Under the pieces are notes generated by a model that saw nothing but the letters and a program-made list of their open reading frames with translations, did not search any database and was not told the origin of the DNA. Positions 62,908-64,000 of a stretch of DNA of 64,000 nt are shown piece after piece. The stretch is from Alkalimarinus alittae (GTDB lineage: Bacteria > Pseudomonadota > Gammaproteobacteria > Pseudomonadales > Oleiphilaceae): NCBI RefSeq assembly GCF_026016465.1, contig NZ_CP100390.1, positions 682,001 through 746,000 of the forward strand, given 5' to 3'. Made by a program: the position numbers and the translations under genes. Each line of letters begins with the position of its first letter. The stretch's first letter is position 1.

Positions 62908-63660
62908 TTAGTGGCCAAGGTACACCTCAATCACTTTAGGGTCGTTTTGAACGGTTTCCATATCGCCCGTCGCGAGGATTTTTCCTTGGTGAAGTACGGT
63001 CACTTTGTGGGCAATACGTGCGACAAATTCCATATCATGCTCAATGACTAATACAGAGCGCCCTTGGCTAATCTTGTTCAGCAGCACGGCTGTTTGTTCT
63101 CGCTCTTTTACGCTCATCCCGGCAACGGGCTCATCGAGCATGAGTAGTTGTGGGTCTTGGATGAGCAGCATGCCGATTTCTAACCATTGCTTTTGGCCGT
63201 GACTGAGCAGTCCTGCTTCGGTGTCGAGGGCATCTTCAAGCATGATTTCCCGCGCAATTTCATGGATCTTAGTCAGTACCGTCTCGCTACGTTTGAACAT
63301 TAGTGAGCCAAATACCCCTCGACCGAGCGGGTACGACACTTCGAGGTTCTCAAGCACGGTCAGGTTTTCATAAATGGACGGTGTCTGAAATTTACGGCCC
63401 ACCCCAGCTCTAACAATGGCGTGCTCCGATAACCCGGTTAGCTCATGGTTTAAGAACTTGATGCTCCCTGATGTTGCTTTTGTTTTGCCGCAAATCAGGT
63501 CGAGTACCGTTGTTTTTCCCGCGCCATTGGGGCCGATAACGACGTGGAGTTCGTTTTTATCGAGATAAAAGTTCAGCTTGTCGACGGCTTTAAAGCCGTC
63601 GAATGAAACCGTTAAGTCTTCTATCGATAAGGTAAAATCAGTATTTGTGAGCATGTTCAT
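62908..63660 (-). CDS. urtD: UrtD-type ABC transporter ATP-binding protein
   Basis: A 250-aa ATPase, partner of UrtE: Walker A GPNGAGKTTVLDLI, signature region LLSHGQKQWLEIGMLL (the LSHGQ variant is usual for UrtD), Walker B LLMLDEPVAGMS, and GRKFQTPSIYENLTV after the D-loop region. It overlaps the urtC stop by one base (TAATG), so translation is coupled. Confidence 0.93.
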   Translation of the reverse strand: MNMLTNTDFTLSIEDLTVSFDGFKAVDKLNFYLDKNELHVVIGPNGAGKTTVLDLICGKTKATSGSIKFLNHELTGLSEHAIVRAGVGRKFQTPSIYENLTVLENLEVSYPLGRGVFGSLMFKRSETVLTKIHEIAREIMLEDALDTEAGLLSHGQKQWLEIGMLLIQDPQLLMLDEPVAGMSVKEREQTAVLLNKISQGRSVLVIEHDMEFVARIAHKVTVLHQGKILATGDMETVQNDPKVIEVYLGH

Positions 63661-64000
63661 TATCTTGCATCCTCTACTTTTCGCAGCATCGATTGAGGTA
63701 CCAGCTTGCTAAACCCTTTAGCTATAAAGCGAAGCTTGTTGGTGATGTGATGGCCATAGTCATCCCATAACCCTGCTAACCCATTAGGGAACAGCATGAC
63801 CACGGCGATAAATAAGCCGCCTATTAAGAACAGCCACATTTCGGGAAAAGACTCTGAAAAAGTTGTTTTACCAAAGTTGATGAGTAGTGTTCCGTAGACC
63901 GCACCAATGAGTGACATACGACCACCGACGGCTGCAAATATCACCATTTCAATTGAAGGAACGATGCCAACAAATGAGGGTGACATGAAGCCCACTTGTA
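63660..64000 (-). CDS. urtC: UrtC-type ABC permease, C-terminal part
   Basis: The gene enters from the right edge; about 113 C-terminal residues are visible. They hold the LivM/UrtC pattern MSPSFVGIVPSIEMVIFAAVG, then MSLIGAVYGTLLINFGKTTF and two hydrophobic helices with a FPNGLAGLWDDY ending. The permease would import urea or formamide with UrtB, both presumably off-window. The real start is beyond the edge. Confidence 0.92.
   Translation of the reverse strand, partial: QVGFMSPSFVGIVPSIEMVIFAAVGGRMSLIGAVYGTLLINFGKTTFSESFPEMWLFLIGGLFIAVVMLFPNGLAGLWDDYGHHITNKLRFIAKGFSKLVPQSMLRKVEDAR

Noticed and set aside
1-64000. CRISPR array, tRNA, rRNA, prophage or IS element
   Set aside because: No regularly spaced repeats, no tRNA-like TPsiC/cloverleaf, no transposase or integrase coding signature seen anywhere in the window.

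Overview
The window reads as one chromosomal segment of a marine-type gammaproteobacterium in the Pseudomonadales/Oceanospirillales neighbourhood (Marinobacter/Oleiphilus/Ketobacter-like; genus not determinable by eye). The evidence is gene order: ubiE-ubiJ-ubiB-hisI-hisE-tatABC-rsmE and 6S RNA/ygfA/zapA/ygfB/pepP/ubiH/ubiI follow the order I know from Pseudomonas. A wax-ester synthase, several acyl-CoA enzymes and a FFLEELY-motif protein point to storage-lipid metabolism. Base composition is moderately AT-rich and even. I see no prophage, IS element, CRISPR array, rRNA or tRNA.

Layout. 1-2.6 kb: start of a denitrification nos cluster (nosZ N-terminus, nosR with an FNR/DNR-type box). 2.8-4.6 kb: ppa and an acyl-CoA dehydrogenase. 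4.9-9.1 kb: hybrid histidine kinase, periplasmic binding protein, azlCD exporter. 9.3-13.7 kb: large acyl-CoA dehydrogenase, pspA-yiaA envelope-stress pair with a divergent XRE regulator, DUF2237. 13.8-24.3 kb: rpiA and ilvA, separated by cobS, an MFS carrier, a MASE3-PAS-GAF-PAS-GGDEF-EAL protein and a TetR/Old-Yellow-Enzyme pair. 24.2-30.7 kb: a 47-codon membrane gene, ygfA, 6S RNA, zapA and a ZapB-like gene, ygfB, pepP-ubiH-ubiI. 30.7-38 kb: ubiEJB-hisIE-tatABC-rsmE-phosphoesterase on the minus strand. 38.2-48.1 kb: lipid-storage genes (PHA-granule-region protein, acyl-CoA synthetase, crotonase, FFLEELY protein, alpha/beta hydrolase, wax-ester synthase) and unknown genes. 48.1-55.7 kb: SOS-type yebG with a LexA box, an orphan flagellin with an unusual N-terminus, a 36-codon minus-strand gene ending at its own terminator, a saccharopine-dehydrogenase-like enzyme, a diguanylate cyclase, and a coupled DUF2156/flavoprotein pair. 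55.7-60.4 kb: an operon of ferredoxin reductase, fatty-acid desaturase and two unknown genes, divergent from a FabR/DesT-type regulator with three matching operators. 60.4-64 kb: fmdB, formamidase fmdA and the urtCDE end of a urea/amide ABC transporter.

How it fits together. Much of the window handles acyl chains: activation, oxidation, desaturation under FabR/DesT-type control, and wax-ester or PHA storage. Around this sit ubiquinone synthesis, Tat export (which NosZ needs), nitrous oxide respiration and amide nitrogen scavenging.

The most novel-looking items are the two unknown genes at the tail of the desaturase operon, the 36-aa gene at 49.6 kb, the proline-broken orphan flagellin, the DUF2156-flavoprotein pair, and a long hairpin element downstream of pspA.
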